The notes beneath the pieces were generated by a model that worked only from the letters and a program-made list of their open reading frames with translations, did no database searches and was not told the DNA's origin. A stretch of DNA of 64,000 nt from NCBI RefSeq assembly GCF_000428125.1, contig NZ_KE386627.1, positions 604,438 through 668,437 of the forward strand, in the 5' to 3' direction. This DNA is from Bacteroides graminisolvens DSM 19988 = JCM 15093 (GTDB lineage Bacteria; Bacteroidota; Bacteroidia; Bacteroidales; Bacteroidaceae). The translations under genes were made by a program, and so were the position numbers. Below are positions 1 to 7,981 of the stretch, one piece after another (position 1 is the stretch's first letter; every line of letters starts with the position of its first letter).

Positions 1-538
1 CCCATTCGCCTGCTTCCGCATTGGCATTTTGTTGAATCTGCTTCACCCAATCGCTCAAGTATGCTTCCAGTTTAAACCGGCCTAATACAAAACCTCCTAT
101 CACACCCAACAAGATGCCGCTAATAACGTAAACAAGTGTTATGCGCAATCCGAAGGTACCCATAAACATAGCTACCGCCACCTCATTCACCAAAGGAGAA
201 GTAATAAGGAAGGCAAACGTTACGCCTAAGGGAATACCACCCTTCACAAACCCTATAAACAAGGGGATGGAGGAGCATGAACAAAAGGGAGTAATGGCAC
301 CAAACAATGCCGCAAAGAAATATTGCAAGCCAAACAGCTTGTGCGTAGTGAGGTAATTACGTAATCGGTCTATCGGAAAATAGGCATTGATAATACCCAT
401 CAGCACGCTGATAGCAAACAACAGAATCAAAATCTTTATCGTGTCGTAAAAGAAAAAATTCACAGCAGCACCCAAATGCGACTGCGCATCAAGTCCCATG
501 ATTGAATATACCAACCAATCAGCAAAATCTTGTATCAT
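1..538 (-). CDS. YraQ/ArsP-type permease, partial at the window edge
   Basis: The reverse strand reads from an ATG at 538 to the window edge without a stop, giving about 179 residues of a polytopic membrane protein. The motif PFCSCSSIPLF around residues 87-97, followed by a Gly-rich loop and a long hydrophobic helix, is typical of the DUF318/YraQ permease family. That family includes ArsP-type exporters of trivalent organoarsenicals. The gene starts 6 bases after the ArsG-like gene and closes the ars operon, so export of an arsenical or a related thiol-reactive compound is the likely role. The C-terminal half lies outside the window. Family assignment is firm; substrate is inferred from context. 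Confidence 0.8.
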   Translation of the reverse strand, partial: MIQDFADWLVYSIMGLDAQSHLGAAVNFFFYDTIKILILLFAISVLMGIINAYFPIDRLRNYLTTHKLFGLQYFFAALFGAITPFCSCSSIPLFIGFVKGGIPLGVTFAFLITSPLVNEVAVAMFMGTFGLRITLVYVISGILLGVIGGFVLGRFKLEAYLSDWVKQIQQNANAEAGEW

Positions 539-544
539 ACTGTT

Positions 545-1255
545 TTATAAATAATTGATAATGGCGTAATAGATACCTACCACAATAAAAAGCACCGCCA
601 CCACCCGGTTAAACCACTTCTGAAAAACCTGTATCCGGTTGTAAAACTTGCCTAGTCCGGCAATGCTGTAAGCCAGTATCCACGCCACAACAATTACGGG
701 CAAGCCGGTTGCCAACGCAAACACTACCGGCAGCAGATAACCACCTGTTTCGGCAGCCGCCATGGGCATGAGCATGCCAAAGTAGAACACACCGCTTGTG
801 GGACAAAAAGCCAAGGCAAACAATGCCCCAAGGAGCAAGCTACCCCAGCTACCTTTCAAAGCCTGAGTCTTGTCACCTGCAGAGAAACCAAACTTCGGCA
901 AATTCAGTCGGTTACCAAAAAGCATAAACAACCCGATCAGAATCAGAGCAGGTGCAATAAATACATCGCCATACTTACTTATTGCTTTCTGAATGGCAAA
1001 CATACTGGCTCCTTCGCGCAGAATGGGAATAAGGATAAAACCAAGTATTGTGTATGAAATCACCCTTCCCAGCGTATAAAGAATGCCACTCCAGAAGATG
1101 CGGTTCCGACTCTGAATGTCCTTACTGATAAAACCGATTGCTGTAATGTTGGTCGCCAGCGGACAAGGGCTCACGGCCGTGAGTAACCCAAAGATAAAGG
1201 CCGTGAGTACAGGGAGATTGCTGTTTTCCAATAATGATTGCAAAAACTCCATCAC
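545..1255 (-). CDS. ArsG-like CcdA/DsbD-type membrane protein
   Basis: This 236-residue membrane protein has about six hydrophobic segments and two conserved cysteines in CP contexts, C31 (SPCPLA) and C151 (AFCPTSG). This is the arrangement used by CcdA/DsbD proteins to pass electrons across the membrane. In Bacteroidales ars operons this gene type is annotated as the ArsG-family transporter, thought to act with ArsF on aromatic arsenicals. It abuts the upstream ArsF-like thioredoxin-fold gene (start 1255, stop of arsF at 1256), so electron transfer from the cytoplasm to that exported partner is a reasonable reading. The transporter label is inherited from family naming; the redox role is my inference. 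Confidence 0.75.
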   Translation of the reverse strand: MMEFLQSLLENSNLPVLTAFIFGLLTAVSPCPLATNITAIGFISKDIQSRNRIFWSGILYTLGRVISYTILGFILIPILREGASMFAIQKAISKYGDVFIAPALILIGLFMLFGNRLNLPKFGFSAGDKTQALKGSWGSLLLGALFALAFCPTSGVFYFGMLMPMAAAETGGYLLPVVFALATGLPVIVVAWILAYSIAGLGKFYNRIQVFQKWFNRVVAVLFIVVGIYYAIINYL

Positions 1256-1693
1256 CTATTTCTGCTTAAGTAACTCGTCAATCTTCTTTTTCAATCCCGC
1301 TTTAAACTGAGCCGGCGAACTTTTGGCATACGAGAAGGCAAACTCAGTAAGGTTATTCTTCGTTTCCTTACCCTTCTTCCATCCGTTTACAAACAAAGAA
1401 GACCAACTTACTTCGTACTTATCGGCTACCTTTTCATTGACCGGCTGCGAAATATCAATAATGCGGTATTGAATTTTACCACTTTTTACCTCATTGACAA
1501 AATACGTATCGAGCACCTCTTTGGTTGCTTTTTCAATGGCACGACAGGTTACACAACGCTGCTTCCCATGAAAGTACATCACCTCCACCCTATCTTTGGC
1601 AACCGTGTTTTTTTGCGGACCGGCTACCTGTGCCTTTCCACTATAGGCAATCATCATGACGCTCAAGAGCGCAAATACAACTAGCTTTTTCAT
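1256..1693 (-). CDS. ArsF-like exported thioredoxin-fold protein
   Basis: The product is 145 residues with an N-terminal signal peptide (positive start, hydrophobic to about residue 20) and a CVTC redox motif at C47-C50. It resembles proteins named ArsF, a small subunit linked to reduction of nitrophenyl arsenicals in Bacteroidales ars operons. The signal peptide places it in the periplasm, where it could be kept reduced by the following CcdA-like protein. It lies between the mini-thioredoxin gene and the ArsG-like gene with almost no spacing. Biochemical function is known only from family naming. Confidence 0.7.
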   Translation of the reverse strand: MKKLVVFALLSVMMIAYSGKAQVAGPQKNTVAKDRVEVMYFHGKQRCVTCRAIEKATKEVLDTYFVNEVKSGKIQYRIIDISQPVNEKVADKYEVSWSSLFVNGWKKGKETKNNLTEFAFSYAKSSPAQFKAGLKKKIDELLKQK

Positions 1694-1697
1694 CGTC

Positions 1698-1931
1698 TTA
1701 TTTGGTTAACAGGTTCTTCACCTCATCTACAGATAACTTTTTGCCTTTAGCAACCACTTTACCATCTACTACCAAAGCCGGAAGTGACAATACGTTATAC
1801 TCCATAATTTTGAGCATATCTTCCTCTTTTACTACCTGTGCATCAAGGTTTAACTCCTTCACAGCTTGTTCTGTTGCGCTAAACAAAGCTTTGCAACTGG
1901 CACAACCCGTACCTAAAACTTTAATTTCCAT
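1698..1931 (-). CDS. mini-thioredoxin (redox-active disulfide family)
   Basis: With the ATG at 1931 the product has 77 residues starting MEIKVLGTGCASCKA. A TTG 12 bases upstream could extend it, but the ATG fits the family's N-terminus. The CASC motif (C10, C13) and the cis-proline loop LSLPALVVDG define the small cytoplasmic thioredoxin/glutaredoxin-like family. It follows acr3 by 17 bases in the operon. It may reduce the disulfide form of arsenate reductase or pass electrons to the ArsG/ArsF pair. The fold is certain; the partner is inferred. Confidence 0.8.
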   Translation of the reverse strand: MEIKVLGTGCASCKALFSATEQAVKELNLDAQVVKEEDMLKIMEYNVLSLPALVVDGKVVAKGKKLSVDEVKNLLTK

Positions 1932-1948
1932 AGTCTGAATCAATTTAT

Positions 1949-2992
1949 TTATTCTTTAAAATATTTCCTTGTATTATTGGCAATCTTCACCAATGCCAGC
2001 ATCACCGGTACCTCAACCAGTACACCCACTACTGTGGCCAACGCAGCGCCCGACTGTAAGCCAAACAGTGAAATGGCCACTGCCACAGCAAGTTCAAAGA
2101 AGTTACTTGCCCCAATCATACCTGCCGGAGCAGCTACATCATGTGGCAGATGCCATGCCTTTGACCATCCGTAGGCAATAAAGAAGATGAGAAACGTTTG
2201 CAGCACCAATGGAACGGCTATCAGCAATATGTGTAGCGGATTGGCCAGAATCGTTTCACCCTGAAACGAGAAGAGAATGATCAATGTGAGCAACAACCCT
2301 CCGATGGTGAAGTTATCGAACTTCTTCACAAATACATTGTTGAAGTAATCGGCTCCCTTATGCTTCACTACCGAAATGCGAGTGAGTACGCCCGCTCCCA
2401 AAGGAATCACCACAAAGAGCAATACGGAAAGTAACAGCGTGTCCCAGGGAATTTCAATTCCACCCACACCCAGCAGAAAAGCTACGATGGGGGCAAACGC
2501 AACTAAAATAATCAGGTCGTTCACCGCTACCTGCACCAAGGTGTAAGCTGCGTTTCCTTTTGTAAGATAACTCCACACAAACACCATGGCCGTGCACGGA
2601 GCAGCTCCCAGCAGCACAGCTCCGGCAAGGTATTCATCGGCTAAAGCATCGGGAATCCACGTCTTAAAAATCACATAAAAGAACAACCATGCAATGCCGA
2701 ACATGGTAAAAGGTTTGATGAGCCAATTGGTAATGCACGTCACCAGAATACCTCGAGGACGCTTACCTACCCCCTTGACACTCTGAAAGTCGACTTTCAG
2801 CATCATGGGGTAAATCATCAACCAAATAAGCAATGCTACAGGAATGGACACGTTGGCATACTCAAACAAGCTCAACGTTTGAGGAATCACCGGAAACCAC
2901 TGTCCGATGGCTATACCTGCCACAATACACAACGCTACCCACAACGTGAGGTAACGTTCAAAAAAGCCAATGCCTTGTTTCTTTTCCATCAC
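1949..2992 (-). CDS. acr3: ACR3-family arsenite efflux permease
   Basis: A 347-residue integral membrane protein with about ten hydrophobic helices. It matches the ACR3 (BART superfamily) arsenite carrier, including the conserved cysteine in GAAPCTAMV (C133) and the glutamate in ASNFFELAV (E300). Both residues are essential in characterised ACR3 proteins. It expels As(III) produced by ArsC, driven by the proton motive force. It follows arsC by 9 bases on the same strand. Length and motifs are complete. Confidence 0.93.
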   Translation of the reverse strand: MMEKKQGIGFFERYLTLWVALCIVAGIAIGQWFPVIPQTLSLFEYANVSIPVALLIWLMIYPMMLKVDFQSVKGVGKRPRGILVTCITNWLIKPFTMFGIAWLFFYVIFKTWIPDALADEYLAGAVLLGAAPCTAMVFVWSYLTKGNAAYTLVQVAVNDLIILVAFAPIVAFLLGVGGIEIPWDTLLLSVLLFVVIPLGAGVLTRISVVKHKGADYFNNVFVKKFDNFTIGGLLLTLIILFSFQGETILANPLHILLIAVPLVLQTFLIFFIAYGWSKAWHLPHDVAAPAGMIGASNFFELAVAVAISLFGLQSGAALATVVGVLVEVPVMLALVKIANNTRKYFKE

Positions 2993-3001
2993 ACAAAGCA
3001 G

Positions 3002-3457
3002 TTAACAAGTTCCTCCGCAAGAGCAAGAAGGCAATTCCTGCTTCCTGATCTGGGTGATGTAGAACTCCTGAAAACCTTTTTTGATTTCATCACGCACCCT
3101 GCGAAATTCGCTCTCAATAAATTCGGGTGTGCCGGTAGCATGTGAAGGATCATCGAATCCGATGTGCAAACGGTGGTTCACCTTGCCGATGAACATCGGA
3201 CAATTTTCATTAGCCCCACCGCATACGGTTATTACATAATCCCACTCTTCACCCAGATACTTTTCTACCGGGTCCGATGTATGATGCGAAATATCAATGC
3301 CAACCTCAGCCATGGCTTTTACCGCACCAGCATTGAGTTTTCCGCTCGCCTGCGTACCGGCAGAACATACTGTTATATTTTTATCGAATGATTGCAAGAA
3401 GCCGTGCGCCATTTGGCTGCGACAGCTGTTTCCTGTACAAAGAATCAAAACTTTCAT
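3002..3457 (-). CDS. arsC: thioredoxin-type arsenate reductase
   Basis: The 151-residue protein carries the low-molecular-weight phosphatase loop CTGNSCRS at the N-terminus (nucleophile C7, R13). It also has a second cysteine pair, C79 and C86 (VCGGANENC). The C7-C79-C86 spacing is that of Staphylococcus pI258-type ArsC, which reduces arsenate by a disulfide relay regenerated by thioredoxin. A Cys-rich tail (SCSCGGTC) is an extra feature that could bind arsenite or metal. The gene lies downstream of a perfect ArsR-type palindrome and upstream of acr3. Confidence 0.93.
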   Translation of the reverse strand: MKVLILCTGNSCRSQMAHGFLQSFDKNITVCSAGTQASGKLNAGAVKAMAEVGIDISHHTSDPVEKYLGEEWDYVITVCGGANENCPMFIGKVNHRLHIGFDDPSHATGTPEFIESEFRRVRDEIKKGFQEFYITQIRKQELPSCSCGGTC

Positions 3458-3516
3458 GTTATAATCTTCTTATTGGTTTATAAAAAAATACATCATTATA
3501 ATTCTCTTAATTTCAG

Positions 3517-3532
3517 TTCGTAATATTACGAA
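3517..3532. promoter_or_regulatory. ArsR-type operator between arsR and arsC
   Basis: A perfect 16-bp palindrome TTCGTAATATTACGAA lies 59 bases upstream of arsC and just downstream of arsR. Its TTCG/CGAA ends and length match the site that overlaps the arsR promoter. It probably lets ArsR repress arsC and downstream genes separately from its own gene. Binding is inferred from the shared sequence. Confidence 0.7.
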
Positions 3533-3553
3533 CATACTACACAAAAAAAGGAC

Positions 3554-3877
3554 TTAATCACACCGGCACTTCTCACCGTTATAAATACGGAAGAACTCAC
3601 CGAAAATACTTTTTGCCAGATTCCAGTTATCTCGTTGAATGCAGTACTTCACCTTAGGCGCTTCAATTTCGCCCTGAATGAGTCCCGCCTCTTTCAATTC
3701 TTTCAAATGCTGTGACACCGTAGCTTTGGCAATGGGCAACACTTCGTGAATATCGCCAAAGAAGCACGTGTCTTGCGAAGCCAAGAACTCCAGTATGGCA
3801 ATTCTTGCCGGGTTTGACAATGCTTTTGCAAACCGTGCAATTTCAATTTGTTTATCGGTATATTTCTGACCTGCCAT
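3554..3877 (-). CDS. arsR: ArsR-family winged-helix repressor
   Basis: A SmtB/ArsR winged-helix protein of 107 residues from the ATG at 3877. The HTH reads IAKATVSQHLKELKEAGLI. Alternative cysteines for As(III) sensing are C39 before the HTH region (QDTCFFGD) and the C-terminal CRCD. An upstream ATG at 3892 would leave a leader of only a few bases after the predicted promoter at 3903-3932, so 3877 is preferred. It represses the ars operon and releases DNA when arsenite binds. First gene of the operon. Confidence 0.9.
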   Translation of the reverse strand: MAGQKYTDKQIEIARFAKALSNPARIAILEFLASQDTCFFGDIHEVLPIAKATVSQHLKELKEAGLIQGEIEAPKVKYCIQRDNWNLAKSIFGEFFRIYNGEKCRCD

Positions 3878-3898
3878 TTTTATAGCCCTCATTTATTG

Positions 3899-3932
3899 TT
3901 CGCAAATATACGAACTGATTTTTAAAATGCAA
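3899..3932 (-). promoter_or_regulatory. ars promoter with overlapping ArsR operator
   Basis: Read on the minus strand there is TTG at 3932-3930, a 19-base spacer, and TATATTTG at 3910-3903, a full match to the Bacteroides -33/-7 promoter. The -7 box is enclosed in TTCGTATATTTGCGAA (3914-3899), a variant of the palindrome at 3517. A repressor bound here would cover the -7 element directly. Confidence 0.75.
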
Positions 3933-4030
3933 GAAATGCAGGAAGAAAAATGAGATATTCTTTTGAATGAACTCATTGATCAGCCTGCATTACTTTATAT
4001 TTCATCAAACTATCTCTGGAAGATAACATT

Positions 4031-5063
4031 TTATTCGTCTGATTTGTCTAGCTTACCTTCAATACGTTTTATTTCTTTGTCGAAGTCCGATTCAAATAGA
4101 CGATCTTGAATAGGGCGATATTTTTTCAGCATGTTGTTTGGCAAGAGCAGCGGTAATTTTTCCTGCATTCTGCAATAAATCACTTCCATTTGCCTGTAAA
4201 ATTAAGTCCAAATGTTTCGCCCAATCAGACATAGTAAGGGGAACATGCCGTTTTGCATATTCTTCAGCAAAATCCAAATAACCATTAACGATCCGCCCAA
4301 GAGATTCCAATTCCGTTTCGGTGAGATAATTCTTGGCTATCGTCACATCTGTTTTTATAATTTTTCCGTTTGGACTTTTCTCCCAAGAAGTCAATCCCAT
4401 ATTTTCTTTGTTATGGTCGGCTCGTGTATAGATCAATTCGGCAGCGGTGTGTTTATGTACCGCATAGTGCATTTTGTTTTGAACCTTTGCAAAAAACTCT
4501 TTGGTCGTGAACGATTCCGGATTATAATCCATTGCAGTAGCATATAAGTCGGTGATTTTCTGATAAAATCGTCGTTCAGACAAACGAATCTCGCGAATTT
4601 CTTCCAGAAGCCGTTCAAAATAATCGTCATCAAGAAAGGCACCGTTTTCCATTCGTTTTCTGTCTATGAGATATCCCCGCAATGTAAAATCACGCAAAAT
4701 CGCCGTTGCCCATTGCCGAAAAGCCGTTGCCCGCTTGGAATTAACACGATAGCCAACAGCAATAATCAAATCCAAATTATAATGTTTTATCGTTCTGCAA
4801 ACTTCACGACTACCTTCTTGTTGAACTACCGAGAAATCCTCGGTAGTTGAAACCTCATCCAATTCACCTTCAGCATAGATGTTTTTGATGTGCAAACCAA
4901 TATTATCAGTTGAAGTATCAAATACTAATCCTATATTTTTTTGCGATAACCAAATGGTACCGTCCTGTACACGCACTTCCACTCCATCGCCTTTCGACTG
5001 ATAGGCAAAAGTTAAAAATTCAGCGGTGCTATTGCGTATTTTCAGTTTCCTTTTTTTAGTCAT
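4031..5063 (-). pseudogene. RhuM family protein with 3' frameshift
   Basis: The first 300-odd residues match the RhuM family (WLSQKNIGLVFDTSTDNIGLHIKNI, IIAVGYRVNSKRATAFRQWA), conserved bacterial proteins named after a Salmonella pathogenicity-island gene and of uncertain function, often near mobile elements. The open frame stops at 4092 after an atypical tail (ISPYSRSSI). Removing one base from the A run complementary to 4121-4126 restores a typical tail (RPIQDRLFESDFDKEIKRIE) ending at a stop at 4031. The full-length product would be 343 residues. The change affects only about the last 30 residues, so the short protein might still fold. It is a real mutation or a sequencing error. Confidence 0.75.
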
Positions 5064-5357
5064 ATTCTATATTTTATCTCGTATCCTTCAAAAAACCATC
5101 CATTAAAGTAAAGGCATGTTGTTCTTTGAGACTATTAACTGTCTTCGTCTCTATTTTGAGTTACACGATATGCAAATTTATTAAAATATCTTGGCTATTC
5201 AAAAACAATGATTTCTTTGTTTATCAACAAAATAAGAATAGACTAAATAAGTGGCTTTAAATGCAGCCAAACAAAGGACTTTACACGTACATAATCAATC
5301 AGTTGTCCTCGTTTGGCTGATTATTGCTTTTTGGCTAGACTTTTATTTTATATCCAC
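5064..5357. other. intergenic region with a large inverted repeat
   Basis: No gene is visible. Arms CAGCCAAAC (5264-5272) plus AGGAC (5275-5279) pair with GTCCT (5305-5309) plus GTTTGGCTG (5311-5319). This may terminate the minus-strand gene that ends at 5358, though no clear T tract follows. Confidence 0.5.
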
Positions 5358-6008
5358 TCAATACCCAATAGTAAATCGTTCCCGGTGATGATTCTCCTCT
5401 TCCAGTTCATTGACCATAGCCAGTGCATAGTCACCTACGGTGATACGGCTTTGTCCGCCGGCATCCACAATCAAATCATCTTTCCCTAAACGATAGACGC
5501 CGGTTGCATCACCCGGTTCTAAATTGCCTGCAGGTGAAAAGAATACCCAATCGACCTCCTTCTCATTCATCAGCGTACCAAGATAAAATTCACCCAATGA
5601 CTTTACGCCGGGCATAATTTCTTGGGGCAGCACACCGGTATCAAGCAATCTCACACCCGGAGCACAGAACAAGGTACCGGCACCCCCTACGCACAAAAGG
5701 CGCTTTACCCCCGATTGCCTTACCGCCTCTAGAATTGCCGTATAATTGCGCAACGTATCTTCGTATATATTTGGGTTCGTCCACCCGGGGTTGTAAGCAC
5801 TCACCACCGCATCTTTCCCTTTGCAAAGGTTTGCTACCTGCTCCACATCAGCTACATCGGCCATTACAACCTCCAGTTGATCACTTTGAGCACTTATTTT
5901 ATCGGGATTGCGTACCAAAGCCGTAACCCGATGGCCTCTTTTGAGCAATTCATTCAATAACGCAGTTCCCACAAAACCACTCGCTCCAATCAATACAACA
6001 TTTTTCAT
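5358..6008 (-). CDS. NAD(P)-binding Rossmann protein (atypical SDR)
   Basis: The 216-residue product begins with the dinucleotide-binding motif GASGFVG at residues 8-14, followed by a hydrophobic strand pattern, NPDKI, and a central segment VKRLLCVGGAGTLF. It belongs to the NAD(P)H-binding/NmrA-like atypical short-chain dehydrogenases. The usual YxxxK catalytic pair is not evident, as is common in this subgroup. Proteins of this type act as flavin or quinone reductases or as redox sensors. The gene stands alone on its strand, so no pathway is suggested by context. Confidence 0.8.
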   Translation of the reverse strand: MKNVVLIGASGFVGTALLNELLKRGHRVTALVRNPDKISAQSDQLEVVMADVADVEQVANLCKGKDAVVSAYNPGWTNPNIYEDTLRNYTAILEAVRQSGVKRLLCVGGAGTLFCAPGVRLLDTGVLPQEIMPGVKSLGEFYLGTLMNEKEVDWVFFSPAGNLEPGDATGVYRLGKDDLIVDAGGQSRITVGDYALAMVNELEEENHHRERFTIGY

Positions 6009-6170
6009 ACTCTATGTTTTTAAATTAATACTTTCTATTTTTAATAGAACAACTACGTTTGTACTTTGGATCAAAAGTATAGAGTTATTCCTGACTTTTG
6101 GAGCATTATTCAGGAATAAACGAGCTTTTAACATCGGGTTAAAAGAATGATCTTTGCCGAAAAATAAAAG

Positions 6171-7082
6171 ATGAAAAGAGAGCTATTATTCGTTATCCCC
6201 TTGCTATTTGCAGCCATTACATCACAAGCACAAAGTTACAATAACCTCAACAACCTTATCAACCGCGACAGTTTGGAAAAGAATTTAGATAACGCCATCG
6301 GCAGTACCATTCTTTCCGAGAAAAAACAGATAGAGACCAGCAGCAAAGACGTGCAAATGATGCTCGATGCACAGGCTCCATTCGGCATCTTCAAAGACTG
6401 TTATTTTGCCACCGGAGTTCCTCTCAACAAACAAATAAATAAGGAATCGGCAGATGCTATATTTCAGCTCAGCATACGTCATCGCATCACGAAAAGCCAC
6501 CTGCCGTTCAACTCATTTGCCTATATCACCTTCACACAGAAAGCTTTTTGGGATATATACAAAAAATCGAGCCCTTTCAGAGACCTCAACTACAATCCGG
6601 GCATCGGATTCGGTAAATATATCATCCGAAACAACAAACTGGTTGGTGCTGTTTTTGCACAGATAGAACATGAGTCGAACGGCAAGGATGAAGAAGATTC
6701 GCGTAGCTGGAATTTTATGAGCATCGCCTACAAATACTTTTTCAACCCGCGTTTTTCCACCCATACCAAGGTGTGGATTCCTCTTGAAATCAGCAGTGAC
6801 AATAGTCACCTTCTTCGATACAGAGGGTTCGGCACATTTTCTATCAACTACCTGAGCCGCAACAACAGGTGGTGGAGCACTGCTGAAATAAACCCCAGAA
6901 GAGGATGGGGAAATGTGAACACCACCCTGAGTGTAGCGTACAAAATTCATAAATCGGACAATCAATACTTGTATGCACGGTTCTTTAACGGTAAAGGCGA
7001 CAGCTTACTCAACTACGAAGATTATTCCATTAACTTCCGCGTAGGTATTTGCATTAAAGGCGATTTCTACAGCGTGTATTAG
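6171..7082 (+). CDS. pldA: outer membrane phospholipase A
   Basis: A 303-residue protein with a signal peptide (cleavage near SQAQ-S, about residue 21) and a C-terminal beta-barrel with alternating hydrophobicity. The motif EHESNG with SRSWN supplies H167, S169 and N181, with the same spacing as the His142-Ser144-Asn156 triad of Escherichia coli OmpLA. It hydrolyses phospholipids that reach the outer leaflet of the outer membrane and helps maintain lipid asymmetry. The N-terminal extension of about 100 residues before the barrel is longer than in proteobacteria. It is monocistronic. Confidence 0.88.
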   Translation: MKRELLFVIPLLFAAITSQAQSYNNLNNLINRDSLEKNLDNAIGSTILSEKKQIETSSKDVQMMLDAQAPFGIFKDCYFATGVPLNKQINKESADAIFQLSIRHRITKSHLPFNSFAYITFTQKAFWDIYKKSSPFRDLNYNPGIGFGKYIIRNNKLVGAVFAQIEHESNGKDEEDSRSWNFMSIAYKYFFNPRFSTHTKVWIPLEISSDNSHLLRYRGFGTFSINYLSRNNRWWSTAEINPRRGWGNVNTTLSVAYKIHKSDNQYLYARFFNGKGDSLLNYEDYSINFRVGICIKGDFYSVY

Positions 7083-7205
7083 AAACAATCACTCTATATA
7101 ACACCACACAGAATAAAATTTTTGACTAATACAAAACATTTCCTTAATTTGTTCTTAAGCCGGTTAGACATAAATACTATTCACAAAAGCTGCCGTAGCA
7201 ATTAA

Positions 7206-7430
7206 TCAATAATACATTTCAGAAGAGAGTTGATTCAATTTTGCATACAGATCACCATCAATGTATTCAAACCTAATTTTATCTTCTCTAGCTAACCATC
7301 CTAACGCAAGAGCTAAATGAAAATCACTATACCGAGTTAACTCAGCCAATTCAACAATAAATATCTGCCCTTTTTCAGATAGCAGTTGCCAGATAACACC
7401 AGCATTAATGCCAATATCACTTTTTATCAT
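7206..7430 (-). CDS. small winged-helix protein (DUF2582-like)
   Basis: The 74-residue protein fits the Bacteroidales winged-helix family DUF2582: an opening helix with IGINAGVIWQLL, then a recognition region LAELTRYSDFHLALALGWLAREDKI and a beta wing. The family is widespread in Bacteroidota, with no established DNA target. It stands alone, preceded by a 550-base AT-rich region on its upstream side. Confidence 0.8.
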   Translation of the reverse strand: MIKSDIGINAGVIWQLLSEKGQIFIVELAELTRYSDFHLALALGWLAREDKIRFEYIDGDLYAKLNQLSSEMYY

Positions 7431-7748
7431 AATACTAATTTAAAAGTTTGTTTTCAAAGGTAAGGAAACCTTCAAAGTAATCTATGTTCTAATTTCCTGT
7501 TAAAACATCACATTTGTCTTTATCTGAATATAAATAAATAAACACACCTGTCATAACCCACGTTTTTCCATGATAATCGTCTTGATAAATATCAAATAAA
7601 AAACTCATAATTAAAACACTGCCAATATTCAGAGTTAGTCTAATTCTAATGTTTTAATGATGATTGGAACATTTTTATGGAAAAATAGATAAACATTTTA
7701 AAGTTAAATCATCATTTCTTTGCTTCAATAAAAATAATTCAAATTTAT
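7431..7748. other. AT-rich intergenic region upstream of the exporter operon
   Basis: No convincing gene is seen. TTTCTTTG at 7715-7722 differs by one base from the -7 consensus TAnnTTTG and is the best candidate promoter for the plus-strand exporter operon. No terminator-like hairpin stands out. Confidence 0.4.
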
Positions 7749-7937
7749 ATGTATAGATACTTTCGAAATATTAGTGAAGATGGCTGCTTGAACCAGAAGG
7801 CGAAGTATGAAATACACAAAAAGCCATTCCTAACTATAGATCAAAACCACGAAAACTTTAAAACAAATGATCGTGTCAAAATTCTGTTTTCCGAAAATAG
7901 CATCCACATGGGAACGTTATTGAAGGGAAGGGAATGA
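7749..7937 (+). CDS. possible 62-residue leader ORF
   Basis: An ATG-started frame of 62 residues with no recognisable motif lies just after the candidate -7 box and ends 44 bases before the TolC start. Its composition (many Lys, Asn, Ile) simply mirrors the AT-rich DNA. It may be a translated leader, an unknown small protein, or chance. Confidence 0.25.
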   Translation: MYRYFRNISEDGCLNQKAKYEIHKKPFLTIDQNHENFKTNDRVKILFSENSIHMGTLLKGRE

Positions 7938-7981
7938 AACGACACGAGCATTCTAATATAAAAACGCATAGAATTAAAAAC

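Noticed and set aside
4092..5063. RhuM gene as a toxin of a toxin-antitoxin pair
   Set aside because: RhuM proteins have no established toxin activity and no small partner gene lies beside it.
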